Shown: piece by piece, positions 1-7,078 of the stretch
Layout of the letters: each line of letters begins with the position of its first letter
How positions within the stretch are numbered: position 1 is the first letter of the stretch
Source: an uncultured Rhodospirillales bacterium
GTDB lineage: Bacteria > Pseudomonadota > Alphaproteobacteria > Rhodospirillales > Casp-alpha2
Reading direction: 5' to 3'
NCBI GenBank assembly: GCA_938074585.1
Contig: CALJEW010000066.1
Span: 1-18,902 of the forward strand
Length of the DNA stretch: 18,902 bases
Made by a program: the position numbers and the translations under genes
Notes under the pieces: model-generated
Database searches by the model: none
What the model was told of the DNA's origin: nothing
Seen by the model: only the letters and a program-made list of their open reading frames with translations

Positions 1-2
1 AT

Positions 3-1160
3 GTTGAAGGGCGACGTAAACTCAACAAGCTGAATGTGGCGGAAGGGCCTGGGTTTCTAGACAGAATGACTGCTTTATTGGATGGTACGATTAAGCGTGT
101 AGACCCGAGTTATAATCCTGAACAACTTGAACAGAAGCAAAGCAAGAGACTTTCACAAACAGAAAAACAATACATTGAAATGCTTTCTGAATTGAAAAAT
201 AACGTAGGTAATTTGAAACGTAAAGAAGCCTCACTTACTTCGCGTATAGATGAAATTGATAGTGCTCCACGCAGAAATGTGAGAAGAGATGTAAGTATTG
301 ATACAGAACACGCGTTGATAGGGGCTACAGTATTAAACTCAGCGGAAGGGTTTGTTTCTGGACAAAATACATATGAAGTTGCTGTCGCTGTTGCCTGGAG
401 TGAAAACCTTCAAAGAAGAGCTCTCAATGCGCTAGTTGGTGATGCCCTTCCAGAACACGAGAATTCAAATTCTATGACTATAGATGGTTACCTTGATACC
501 CTTGATGTGGAAGGCATGGCGGGGGGCCGCATGGTGATCGTAGAAGATGGGACGCCGTGGTTTGTCGGTTTTGGTATGAGTTTGGCGAGTGAAAATAGTA
601 TAGAAAATGATCTTGCAAGAGATGAGGCGCGTTTAGACGCAGCGGCAAACCTTGGAAATATGATGAATGCAAATACCAAAGCGCACAGGGGAATATCCAA
701 AAATTTAAATGATCGAAGTGGCACTAATCCTGTGAGAAAATTTAGTAAGAGCCAAGTAAGAGAATTTAGTTCGGAAGTAGAAATTGATTTTCCTATGGAA
801 ACTCTTGCCGAATTAAGTCGGCATCCTAACTCGCTGTTTGGGGGGGAGAAAGTTAACATCGTCGTCGTCGGAACAAATGCAGTATTAAACTCTGACGTAA
901 AAATGTTTCTTTTAAAGCAAAACAAGGCATTGAAGGATCTGAATGTTTCTCAATCATACAAACGCGGTTTCATTAATAGATTAAAGGAAATAAGAGAGCA
1001 GTCTAAGGACGATCCCACGAGTTACGAAAAAGGACAAAGTGACGCTGTTACGGATACCCGTGAACTCGATCGGAATGCTACGCAACAACAAAACTCAAGT
1101 AGTGGAACTATGCAAGAGGGAGTAAAGATTGGTGGAGGAATGATAACGAAGGGACTTTGA
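3..1160 (+). CDS. Hypothetical protein with coiled coil and LPP20-like central region (5' partial)
   Basis: I do not recognise a named family with certainty. The frame is open to the left edge of the window, so the gene probably begins upstream; the first usable start inside is a GTG at 36 (374 aa from there). Numbering from that GTG, residues about 27-75 are charged and heptad-like (coiled coil). A conserved-looking block at about 90-120 (HALIGATVLNSAEGF, then AVAVAWS) is followed at about 170-215 by PWFVGFGMSLA and an Ala/Asp-rich helix, a pattern I associate with LPP20/DUF6844-like envelope proteins. The C-terminal 60 residues are polar and low in complexity. No signal peptide or membrane segment is visible in this part. 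It lies 32 bp upstream of the Lon-like membrane gene on the same strand, so the two are probably co-transcribed. The coding region is clearly real; its function is unknown. Confidence 0.75.
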   Translation, partial: VEGRRKLNKLNVAEGPGFLDRMTALLDGTIKRVDPSYNPEQLEQKQSKRLSQTEKQYIEMLSELKNNVGNLKRKEASLTSRIDEIDSAPRRNVRRDVSIDTEHALIGATVLNSAEGFVSGQNTYEVAVAVAWSENLQRRALNALVGDALPEHENSNSMTIDGYLDTLDVEGMAGGRMVIVEDGTPWFVGFGMSLASENSIENDLARDEARLDAAANLGNMMNANTKAHRGISKNLNDRSGTNPVRKFSKSQVREFSSEVEIDFPMETLAELSRHPNSLFGGEKVNIVVVGTNAVLNSDVKMFLLKQNKALKDLNVSQSYKRGFINRLKEIREQSKDDPTSYEKGQSDAVTDTRELDRNATQQQNSSSGTMQEGVKIGGGMITKGL

Positions 1161-1192
1161 AGGAATTATAGGGGCAAGCATTTGGTAGATGA

Positions 1193-2044
1193 ATGATTAA
1201 ACTTATAAAGGTATATATCGCCACTACTACAGGTTTGACGGCTATCCAACGTATTACGGAGGAGGATCCTGAATTAAATTCTGTTGTTTGCCTATCTGGG
1301 AAAGCAATATCACTTCCCATAAGTGCGGCATATGACACCTTTGTCCGCAATCCGACAGGTGTGGTTCAGCGATGTTTTGGTCATTCCGCATTTCGTGTTG
1401 ATGTGTCATCCACTATTGATCAAGGGTATAGCTGGCAGCTAGGACTAATCATTGCCCACGCTTTGAAAAATGAAAACCGGCTATCAAGACCTGATTCAAA
1501 AAAATTTGATACAATTATAACGACTGGTGAAGTAGACCGCGATTTACGTGTTCTGCCTGTCAATAATATTTCTGAAAAATTTAAAAATTTAGAGGAAAAG
1601 CTTCAGAGTATTGGCGTTTCTCCTGAAAACACTATCCTTGTCGTTCCAACCGGAAATGAAGAAGCTGTTACAGGGGTTATACCTGAATCATACATCGAAA
1701 TTTTACCTGTTGATAATGTAAATCAGATTTTTGATCACATAAACCTCCCATTAGTCAAAATTGGTCATTCTGTGTTGTCTATGGAGAGATCAAAAAAAAT
1801 GGTAACTATCGAGTTTAAAAAAGTGAAACAAGTCACTTTATTATTAACTCTACTCTGCGTCGTAACGGCCGGTTTTTATTATGGTAAGGAACTCGTGAGT
1901 TCAATTTCGAGCAGTTTTTCTCAGCCCAATGTATCTGATGAGATACCGATAAGGACGAAGCCTGAGCCACAAATAATAAAACCTAGAAAGGTCGAAACAG
2001 AAGGCCGGAAGAATTTAAAACCGAAACCCACATGGTCGCCTTAA
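1193..2044 (+). CDS. Membrane-anchored Lon (S16)-like Ser-Lys protease domain protein
   Basis: 283 aa. Residues about 70-185 match the proteolytic domain of Lon. DQGYSWQLG (Ser80) sits where Lon has the GPSAG nucleophile, and TTGEVDRDLRVLPVNNISEK (110-129) matches the Lon TGE-x-L-x-G-x-VLP-x-GG-xxxK block, with Lys129 in the catalytic position. The following ILVVP matches Lon's next strand. There is no AAA+ ATPase domain. A hydrophobic segment at about 214-230 is preceded by several Lys/Arg, which predicts a cytoplasmic protease domain and a 50-residue Pro/Lys-rich periplasmic tail. The usual Lon GG before the Lys is NN here and SAG is SWQ, so peptidase activity is an inference. It could instead be a non-catalytic or autoprocessing relative. 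ATG start at 1193; the ribosome site is weak, and the preceding gene ends 32 bp upstream. Confidence 0.8.
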   Translation: MIKLIKVYIATTTGLTAIQRITEEDPELNSVVCLSGKAISLPISAAYDTFVRNPTGVVQRCFGHSAFRVDVSSTIDQGYSWQLGLIIAHALKNENRLSRPDSKKFDTIITTGEVDRDLRVLPVNNISEKFKNLEEKLQSIGVSPENTILVVPTGNEEAVTGVIPESYIEILPVDNVNQIFDHINLPLVKIGHSVLSMERSKKMVTIEFKKVKQVTLLLTLLCVVTAGFYYGKELVSSISSSFSQPNVSDEIPIRTKPEPQIIKPRKVETEGRKNLKPKPTWSP

Positions 2045-2141
2045 TTACTAATTACGGTATACGTATTTGATGTGGATAGCCTATTTTTCAAAGTTCAAAA
2101 TTAAGTTCAAGAAAACTAACCTCTCCTAGAAATCCCATCCC

Positions 2142-2194
2142 TGTCAACGGCGGCGTAAAATCAGTCCACTAAGGCGGAGTAAAACCAGTCCACT
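2142..2194. repeat. IS21-like terminal end with two direct repeats (element missing)
   Basis: Two 22-bp direct repeats, at 2149-2170 and 2173-2194, differ at only two positions and share the core GTAAAA(T/C)CAGTCCACT. The block opens with TGTCAACGG at 2142. Repeated ~22-bp copies close to a TG-terminated end are typical of IS21-family insertion sequences. No istA or istB coding sequence follows, so only the terminus is left. The assignment rests on my memory of IS21 ends, not on a search. Confidence 0.55.
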
Positions 2195-2233
2195 TAATTT
2201 GAAGGACCACGCGAGGTGTTGCGTTAGCGGTGT

Positions 2234-2251
2234 GGACAAGACTACGCTTAC
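2234..2251 (-). mobile_element. Solo IS66-family terminus
   Basis: Read on the minus strand from 2251, the sequence begins GTAAGCGTAGTCTTGTCC. IS66-family inverted repeats characteristically start with GTAAGC. The same 18 bp occurs at 7061-7078 at the outer end of a recognisable IS66 transposase operon, in the same orientation. No IS66 coding sequence is left next to this copy; an IS21-like end lies about 40 bp further in. Confidence 0.6.
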
Positions 2252-2519
2252 CTAACAAGGAGAGGGACGGAAAACTCATGCATAAGCATCATCAGAAATC
2301 CCTTTTTAGCAAGTTTTAACCGCTAAATGACGAGCCGGGTCGGAGCACAATTGTTTGGAAAGAAAATTACTTGGAAAACCTAGAGTTTTGCAATTGGCTC
2401 AATATATTATAAATTAAAGTAAAATTAAATTTTATTTCGTATCCACCACCTAATGTTACCCCTATCTCTTCAACCGCAGATTTTATCCTGCCATATTGCG
2501 ATTTCCAAACAAAAAAGGA

Positions 2520-4196
2520 TCACATTTCGTTAACTAAAACATTAAGCCCTTCAATCAAACTATTGTTCGGTTCAATAGATATAAATTTACTAAGTGTTTC
2601 TTGCGCAGCTAATTTATTATTAATCTTTATATAAATTTTAATTAATTTTTCAACAACGTAAATATTTTTTATATCTTTCTCTGAAACAAACAAAAAATCA
2701 TGCTCTGCTTTATCTAATACACCCATTCCGAGGTAAATATCGCCACGTAATTGATAAAATCGTTCGGGTCTATACTTCGCTAATTTTATTGCGGCAGTCA
2801 GATCGCTCAGAGCATCATCTAACCTCCCAGTTTTAACAAATATTTTTGATCTAAGTGATAAAGCTTCTGGGTAATTTGGGCGTTTTTTTAAAGCTGTTTC
2901 TATTGATTTTAGAGCTGCAGGCATTTGATTAAGCTCTAGATAGATTTGTGACTGATACAAATCTATACGCGTATTATCTGGATCAAACCTTTTAGCAAGA
3001 GCCAAGTCTTTCATCGCTTTTTCATATAGAGGTACTTTAGTTGCTACTCTTGCTCGACGCACATAAGTATCACCACTTGAAGGATCAAGATCAATTGCTT
3101 TTGAAAAGTCTTCCATTGCTAAATCAAACATTTTCATTTCATCACGCACAATCCCTCTCCATTTGTATGCGGTCAGGAATGTCTCGTCCAATTCAATAGC
3201 TTTAGAAAAATAAGTTTCTGCTATTTGATATTCATTTTGATATCCAAATACCATACCAAGCCCATAGAAAGCTTCCTTGTACGCAGGATTGAGAGCTAAT
3301 GCTCTTCGAAAGTGCTTTTCTGATGCACGATAATCTTTTGGACGTTTTTTAAGGTTTGCCCAAGCAAGATTGTAGTATGCCAAATCAAATTTGGGATCTA
3401 TTTTTAATGCTTTGTTAAGCCAGCCAACAACTTCTTCAATTGGTTTTTTCTGTTCAAGTGAAATAATCCCACGCCATAAATAGGTCCATTTGGAATTAGG
3501 ATTAATTTTTTGGGCTGATTCTAAGTTTTGTACCGCAGCTACAAAATCTCCTGAGAGATAACTAACAACCCCTAACCTCATTAGTGCAAAGTCATTTTTA
3601 GGTTCGAGCTCAATCGCTTTCTGTAGCATTTTTTTTGCGTCTTTATATTCTTTTAAAGCAGCATAAATTTGGCCTCGCAAAAGGTATGGCTGAGGGCTCT
3701 CAGGAGTGTACTCGCGAAGTAAAGCAGACTTTGCTATAGCCTCGTGTGCTTGGTTCAGTTCTTTAGATGTGTACGGCCTGTCCAAGTTAAAAAGGTGCCG
3801 AACTGAAGCCATTCCATCGATATAAGCATCGAACAGCAGGTAATTTGTATTTTCCCCGTCAAGATCAAGTGCTTTTGTTATAAATTTTTTCGAAACTTCT
3901 ATATTATTATCATTATAATATAGGTCTTGACTTACTTTAGCATACTTTGACGCAAGTTCAGATATTTGCCAGTTCTCATAGGAATATGAAGCAAATTCCC
4001 AACTTGCGAGTACAGCAGATCCACCTAAAATTGCATAAGAGCCTATCTTTGCACATGCCTTTGCTAATCTTCGTTCTCGGCGCTCTTCACTTGCAGGGGC
4101 GAAATAAAAAGCAAGTTTGGCGAGAATATTGTTTTGCTCAACAATAAGTTCAGCCAGTTCTTTCCGATCAGGAGGTTGCTTATCTATATCTGCCAT
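2520..4196 (-). CDS. Membrane-anchored TPR repeat protein
   Basis: 558 aa. The N-terminus (1-50) is charged. A basic stretch (RRERRLAKACAK, about 39-50) is followed by a hydrophobic segment at about 51-68, so the topology is probably N-in with the rest in the periplasm. From about residue 80 to 545 the protein consists of roughly ten tetratricopeptide repeats with the usual W/L-G-Y-A-P spacing, for example YLLRGQIYAALKEYKDA, AYYNLAWANL and AFYGLGMVFG. TPR arrays bind other proteins; the partner here is unknown. The ATG lies 3 bp after the stop of the M48 peptidase gene, so translation is probably coupled and the two products likely work together. BepA/YfgC of E. coli carries M48 and TPR parts in one chain; here they are separate genes. 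No catalytic domain is visible. Confidence 0.85.
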   Translation of the reverse strand: MADIDKQPPDRKELAELIVEQNNILAKLAFYFAPASEERRERRLAKACAKIGSYAILGGSAVLASWEFASYSYENWQISELASKYAKVSQDLYYNDNNIEVSKKFITKALDLDGENTNYLLFDAYIDGMASVRHLFNLDRPYTSKELNQAHEAIAKSALLREYTPESPQPYLLRGQIYAALKEYKDAKKMLQKAIELEPKNDFALMRLGVVSYLSGDFVAAVQNLESAQKINPNSKWTYLWRGIISLEQKKPIEEVVGWLNKALKIDPKFDLAYYNLAWANLKKRPKDYRASEKHFRRALALNPAYKEAFYGLGMVFGYQNEYQIAETYFSKAIELDETFLTAYKWRGIVRDEMKMFDLAMEDFSKAIDLDPSSGDTYVRRARVATKVPLYEKAMKDLALAKRFDPDNTRIDLYQSQIYLELNQMPAALKSIETALKKRPNYPEALSLRSKIFVKTGRLDDALSDLTAAIKLAKYRPERFYQLRGDIYLGMGVLDKAEHDFLFVSEKDIKNIYVVEKLIKIYIKINNKLAAQETLSKFISIEPNNSLIEGLNVLVNEM

Positions 4197-4199
4197 AAC

Positions 4200-5144
4200 T
4201 TAACGGTTCAACGCCTTTTTGAAACGATTGTATCGAGCATCTGGGTTGCTAGGAGTTGATAAACCTGAGACACTAACACCTAGCATAACTTTTTTAAGGC
4301 GATCCTTGGGGTAACCTGTGGCGTGCTTTCTCTTAGAAATCTTTTCAAGACGGTCAATGATTTTTACACCCGTCTTAACATCATAACCGGTTTTTACTAA
4401 TAACTCACCAGCTCTAATATCGGCCTCACCTTCAATATCTCTACTGTAACCATCGGATAATGTATTTTGTAAGCTCTCACCGAAGTTAAATGCTTCATTA
4501 GCCATACTTTGACCAGTCGCCTGTTTTATTGCGTTGAGGCCGTGATTTAGCTCAACATGTGCGACTTCATGAGCTAAGACAAATGCTAATTCGTCCTCAT
4601 TTTTAGCAAATTTTAACAACCCAGAAGTTACAAAAACAAACCCCCCCGGTGCTGCATGAGCATTAACAGTTTTGTCATCCTCAATTATAAAGACAACCGC
4701 ATCTTTATAACCCCGATTGTAGTAGCTTTCACCTAAAAGATTATAAACAATCAAGCGTAGATACGCCACGCGGGGATCATCAAAAGGAGCAACTTTATTT
4801 GCCCCTAGCAGTCTAGCTGACAACTCTCGCCCCAACAAATGGAGGCCAACAGGACCTAAGGTCGTATTGTTTTTAGCAGATAAGATGTTTCCAAATAGAG
4901 AGCCAAGACCTCCAGCACTTGGGTTTGAGCGAACCGGCTTACCCTTTGCACCGCCTTTAACCGACTTACCTTTTTCGCTGCCTTTAGTAAGTTGCTCTAA
5001 CAATGAACCTAGAGGGTTTGAGTCTGAGCCACCAAACAAACTCTGCGCAGAAGCTGGGGAATTTGCGGTCAAAGTCAACACAAAGAGCAAAGCCACAGAT
5101 AATAGACGAGAAAATAGCTTCAAAATTGATAAATCTATGTTCAT
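4200..5144 (-). CDS. Periplasmic M48-family zinc metallopeptidase
   Basis: 314 aa. The Sec signal peptide has a hydrophobic core at about 13-27 and a likely cleavage after ASA (about 31-33). No lipobox Cys is present, so the mature enzyme should be soluble in the periplasm. A Gly/Ser/Lys-rich linker (35-95) precedes the peptidase domain. Zinc motif HEVAH is at 192-196 and the third ligand is Glu238 in the ExEAD motif (EGEAD, 238-242), followed by LLVKTGYD as in the Oma1/BepA/LoiP branch. The preceding NAHAAPGGFVFVTSGLL (161-177) is also characteristic of that group, which acts in envelope protein quality control. The ATG overlaps the stop of the upstream SH3-like gene by 4 bp (ATGA), with a GGGGGA-containing ribosome site. 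All catalytic residues are present. Substrate unknown. Confidence 0.92.
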   Translation of the reverse strand: MNIDLSILKLFSRLLSVALLFVLTLTANSPASAQSLFGGSDSNPLGSLLEQLTKGSEKGKSVKGGAKGKPVRSNPSAGGLGSLFGNILSAKNNTTLGPVGLHLLGRELSARLLGANKVAPFDDPRVAYLRLIVYNLLGESYYNRGYKDAVVFIIEDDKTVNAHAAPGGFVFVTSGLLKFAKNEDELAFVLAHEVAHVELNHGLNAIKQATGQSMANEAFNFGESLQNTLSDGYSRDIEGEADIRAGELLVKTGYDVKTGVKIIDRLEKISKRKHATGYPKDRLKKVMLGVSVSGLSTPSNPDARYNRFKKALNR

Positions 5145-5779
5145 TTACCTAATCCCCCATTTTGCCTAAATGCCATGACCTCTTTAAATGGTGCTAGTCC
5201 CTGAGATTTCCTAATATAATCATCAACCATCTTGTAATTGGGTTTTCCGACAGCAACTCCCCCTGCTGCACCCTTCATAGCTACCAAATCACCCTCCTCG
5301 TTTTCCGAGAAGTTCTTCTGAGCTGTTGTCAGTTTAAGATTTTTAATTTTTGCTCGTGCTTTTTGAAGCATTTGTTCTTCTGTTGCACTTTCAAATAGGT
5401 AGTCAGGAAGGAGGCAAGCAGCTGAAGTGTAACCGCCACCTTGTAACCCGACCCAAGACGCACGAGTGTAATCTTTTGGGTTTATTTTCTCCTTGTGATT
5501 ATCGTCACCAAAAGCATGGTTTTGAGCCTCCAGCTGTATTTTGGAAGATTCGTCAGTTTTCGAGAGTTCAAACATACCCTCAAATGAGGTTATCTTAACT
5601 CTATTACCAAATTTCATTTCTTTAGAAACTTTGGAAAACCCACTAGGAGCCATATGAATTCGAATACTTTTACAAGCCACGTTTACAGTGCGCCCAATCA
5701 TAAACTTTTCATATGCAAATGACTGTTCTGCAAACATTACGGCACAAACTGATATTGCTACATAGGTTGCTTTATTCAT
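5141..5779 (-). CDS. Exported SH3-like domain protein
   Basis: 212 aa from the ATG at 5779. An in-frame TTG at 5794 would add five residues, but the GGGGA Shine-Dalgarno lies just ahead of the ATG, so I prefer the ATG. A signal peptide is clear, with cleavage after SFA at about residue 22. Residues about 28-110 resemble a bacterial SH3-like domain: VNVACKSIRIHMAPSGFSKV, then KFGNRVKI, and near the end ASWVGLQGGGYTSAACLL. Two Cys in this domain could pair. The C-terminal half (about 115-212) is helical, then Gly-rich, and matches nothing I know. First gene of the SH3-M48-TPR operon; it overlaps the M48 gene by 4 bp. It may be a substrate-recognition or wall-binding partner of the peptidase, which is inference from context. 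Confidence 0.8.
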   Translation of the reverse strand: MNKATYVAISVCAVMFAEQSFAYEKFMIGRTVNVACKSIRIHMAPSGFSKVSKEMKFGNRVKITSFEGMFELSKTDESSKIQLEAQNHAFGDDNHKEKINPKDYTRASWVGLQGGGYTSAACLLPDYLFESATEEQMLQKARAKIKNLKLTTAQKNFSENEEGDLVAMKGAAGGVAVGKPNYKMVDDYIRKSQGLAPFKEVMAFRQNGGLGK

Positions 5780-5812
5780 TTTTCCCCGTTTCAATATATT
5801 TTAAATAATTAG

Positions 5813-5842
5813 TTTATATTGTTAAGTTTTTGACATTGTAAA
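5813..5842 (-). promoter_or_regulatory. Candidate sigma-70 promoter of the SH3-M48-TPR operon
   Basis: On the minus strand TTTACA (5842-5837) is followed after 18 nt by TATAAA (5818-5813), or after 17 nt by ATATAA. It lies about 35 bp upstream of the preferred ATG at 5779 in very AT-rich DNA. AT richness makes chance matches easy, so this is a candidate only. Confidence 0.35.
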
Positions 5843-5936
5843 ATGCTTTAAAATAAAAGTTAAGATAATATGCACTAATACAAATCAATAAAAGATGCAA
5901 AATAACTCTATACTTTCTTGGCAATACCTAACGAAC

Positions 5937-6062
5937 TTAAACATTTACAGGTTCATATTTTCCAGTCTCCGGGTTCTCGCAGTAAGTTGTTTCAGTTTGA
6001 CCCAACTTTCCACTAACATTAGCGTTTTCTCGAACAAGTTTACAATTGTGACCTTTATTATG
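5937..6062 (-). pseudogene. Possible C-terminal remnant of a surface-antigen-type envelope protein
   Basis: An open minus-strand frame of about 41 codons without a start ends at 5937. It reads HNCKLVRENANVSGKLG then TETTYCENPETGKYEPVNV. The Cys-(~20)-Gly-x-Tyr-Cys-x-x-Pro-x-x-Gly-x-aromatic layout resembles the C-terminal tail of Rickettsia 17-kDa/RT0821-type surface antigen proteins in alphaproteobacteria, which typically end in CRQPDGTW-like motifs. It sits just downstream of an IS3 transposase scar on the same strand, so the 5' part was probably lost with the insertion. The family assignment is tentative. Confidence 0.35.
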
Positions 6063-6172
6063 TCAATGTCGGCCTAAAAAGGGACTACAATTCCGGAGCA
6101 ATCGGTTACCAAGAAGTGGTTCGGTTTGTTTGAACAGTCGAGAATGGTTTTATAAGCGGATGTTGACCCAAG

Positions 6173-6360
6173 TTATGCAGCCACCGAGATTGGTGACTGT
6201 GCATTGAAGTAAGCCTGATCGGGTGTTTGTCCGTCAAGCGATGAATGTGGGCGTTTCGTATTATAGATGATCAGGTATTTTTTGATTGCAGCGCGAGCCT
6301 CGGGAACGGTGTTATAGGCATGCAGGTAAACCTCTTCATAATTGATTGTCCGCAGGAATC
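6173..6360 (-). pseudogene. IS3-family transposase OrfB, C-terminal fragment
   Basis: The minus strand reads RTINYEEVYLHAYNTVPEA, then IKKYLIIYNTKRPHSSLDG and QTPDQAYFNA before a stop at 6173-6175. This is the hallmark C-terminus of IS3-family (rve/DDE integrase) OrfB, containing the catalytic-region helix and the RPHSSLDGxTP signature. The frame loses similarity at about 6358-6362, where it meets a junction with IS66 sequence. About 60 of the usual ~280 codons remain, so it cannot be active. The plus-strand sequence 6100-6172 beyond the stop may be the IS3 3' untranslated end. Confidence 0.8.
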
Positions 6361-6394
6361 GGTGGTTACAATGGATAAGAAAAAGTAGTTACAA

Positions 6395-6598
6395 TCAGTA
6401 GGAATGCGCACCCGAACCATCCCAGTACAACAGCTTCAGACGATCCAGACGTTTGGGGGAGAATACAAAGACCGTAACGGTAAATGGGTTTTGATCCAAT
6501 TCGTTCTTGACCAAGGCGGCAAGCCCGTCATGCCCTTTGCGAAAATCTACAGGCCGGGTGGCGATCAGAATACGGACACGGTTTGATGGGAAAATCAT
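6395..6598 (-). pseudogene. tnpB: IS66-family accessory protein TnpB, 3'-truncated
   Basis: 67 codons starting at the ATG 6598. RVRILIATRPVDFRKGHDGL followed by VFVFSPKRLDRLKLLYWDGSG is the signature of IS66 Orf2/TnpB (family length about 115 aa). After WDGSG the frame leaves the family pattern and stops four codons later, so the second half is deleted at the junction with IS3 sequence around 6361-6400. The start overlaps the TnpA stop by 4 bp (ATGA), the usual IS66 arrangement of coupled translation. Confidence 0.85.
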
Positions 6599-7078
6599 TG
6601 GCCCACCTTCAATGCCAGGACAAGTTTAGCCAGGCGACAAACATCGGTCTCAGCATCCAGTCGCACCATCACACAGCAGGTCTCGAGTTCGATCGGACTC
6701 AAAATTGTCAGTGCCGGTGCAATGTCATCCAAAACAACGGTCGCAAAATCCGCCCCAGACAAATCAGGAACGACCAAACGTCCCTGTCTTGCCAGACTGC
6801 TCCACGTCGACAGACGATTGGGAATCAGACCGTTACGTTCAGCAACTTCTCGCACGCTCACGCCGGGAACCAAACTCTCGGCAACAAGCTGACCCTTATA
6901 TGTATCAGGCCATTTACGCCACCCCGTCGTCGGTCCTACCAAAACCTCTATTCGGTTGAGAGACTGCAAAGAGACCTCTGTTTGTACATCCATTAAAAAC
7001 TCCTCTGGAAAGTATACTTCACAGAGAAAATAACGGATCAATCAAGCTGGCGGAAGGTGGGGACAAGACTACGCTTAC
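6398..7078 (-). mobile_element. Truncated IS66-family insertion sequence
   Basis: The outer end is at 7078: on the minus strand GTAAGCGTAGTCTTGTCC (7078-7061) has the GTAAGC start of IS66 inverted repeats. Inside are tnpA and the 5' part of tnpB. The element breaks off at about 6398, with tnpC and the other terminal repeat missing. It abuts an IS3 transposase fragment in the same orientation, forming a composite scar. The same 18-bp terminus recurs at 2234-2251. Confidence 0.75.
6595..6993 (-). CDS. tnpA: IS66-family TnpA (Orf1) DNA-binding protein
   Basis: 132 aa from the ATG at 6993, which has a GAGGAG ribosome site; an in-frame TTG at 7041 is less likely. WPDTYKGQLVAESLVPGVSV followed by VAERNGLIPNRLSTW is the helix-turn-helix of IS66 Orf1, and the C-terminal VRLDAETDVCRLAKLVLAL is also conserved there. 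It is a DNA-binding accessory protein of the transposase, not the catalytic subunit. The frame appears intact. Transposition is nevertheless impossible from this copy, because TnpB is truncated and the catalytic TnpC gene is missing. Confidence 0.85.
   Translation of the reverse strand: MDVQTEVSLQSLNRIEVLVGPTTGWRKWPDTYKGQLVAESLVPGVSVREVAERNGLIPNRLSTWSSLARQGRLVVPDLSGADFATVVLDDIAPALTILSPIELETCCVMVRLDAETDVCRLAKLVLALKVGQ

Larger units (their letters stand above)
2045..2519. other. Intergenic stretch between convergent genes
   Basis: This 475-bp gap separates the Lon-like gene (plus) from the TPR gene (minus). Its middle, 2142-2251, holds the IS21-like and IS66-like termini listed separately. The remainder, 2252-2519, is AT-rich with no convincing reading frame on either strand. 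I see no strong hairpin-plus-T-run terminator for either convergent gene; the best small hairpin (AAAAC/GTTTT near 2375-2390) is too weak to call. Confidence 0.6.

Noticed and set aside
2370..2392. AAAAC/GTTTT hairpin as a terminator between the Lon-like and TPR genes
   Set aside because: A five-bp AT stem without a following T-run is expected by chance in this AT-rich DNA.
5895..6077. Plus-strand 60-codon open frame in the gap upstream of the SH3-like operon
   Set aside because: Ser/Phe-rich composition with no ribosome site, and it lies antisense to a more protein-like minus-strand remnant.
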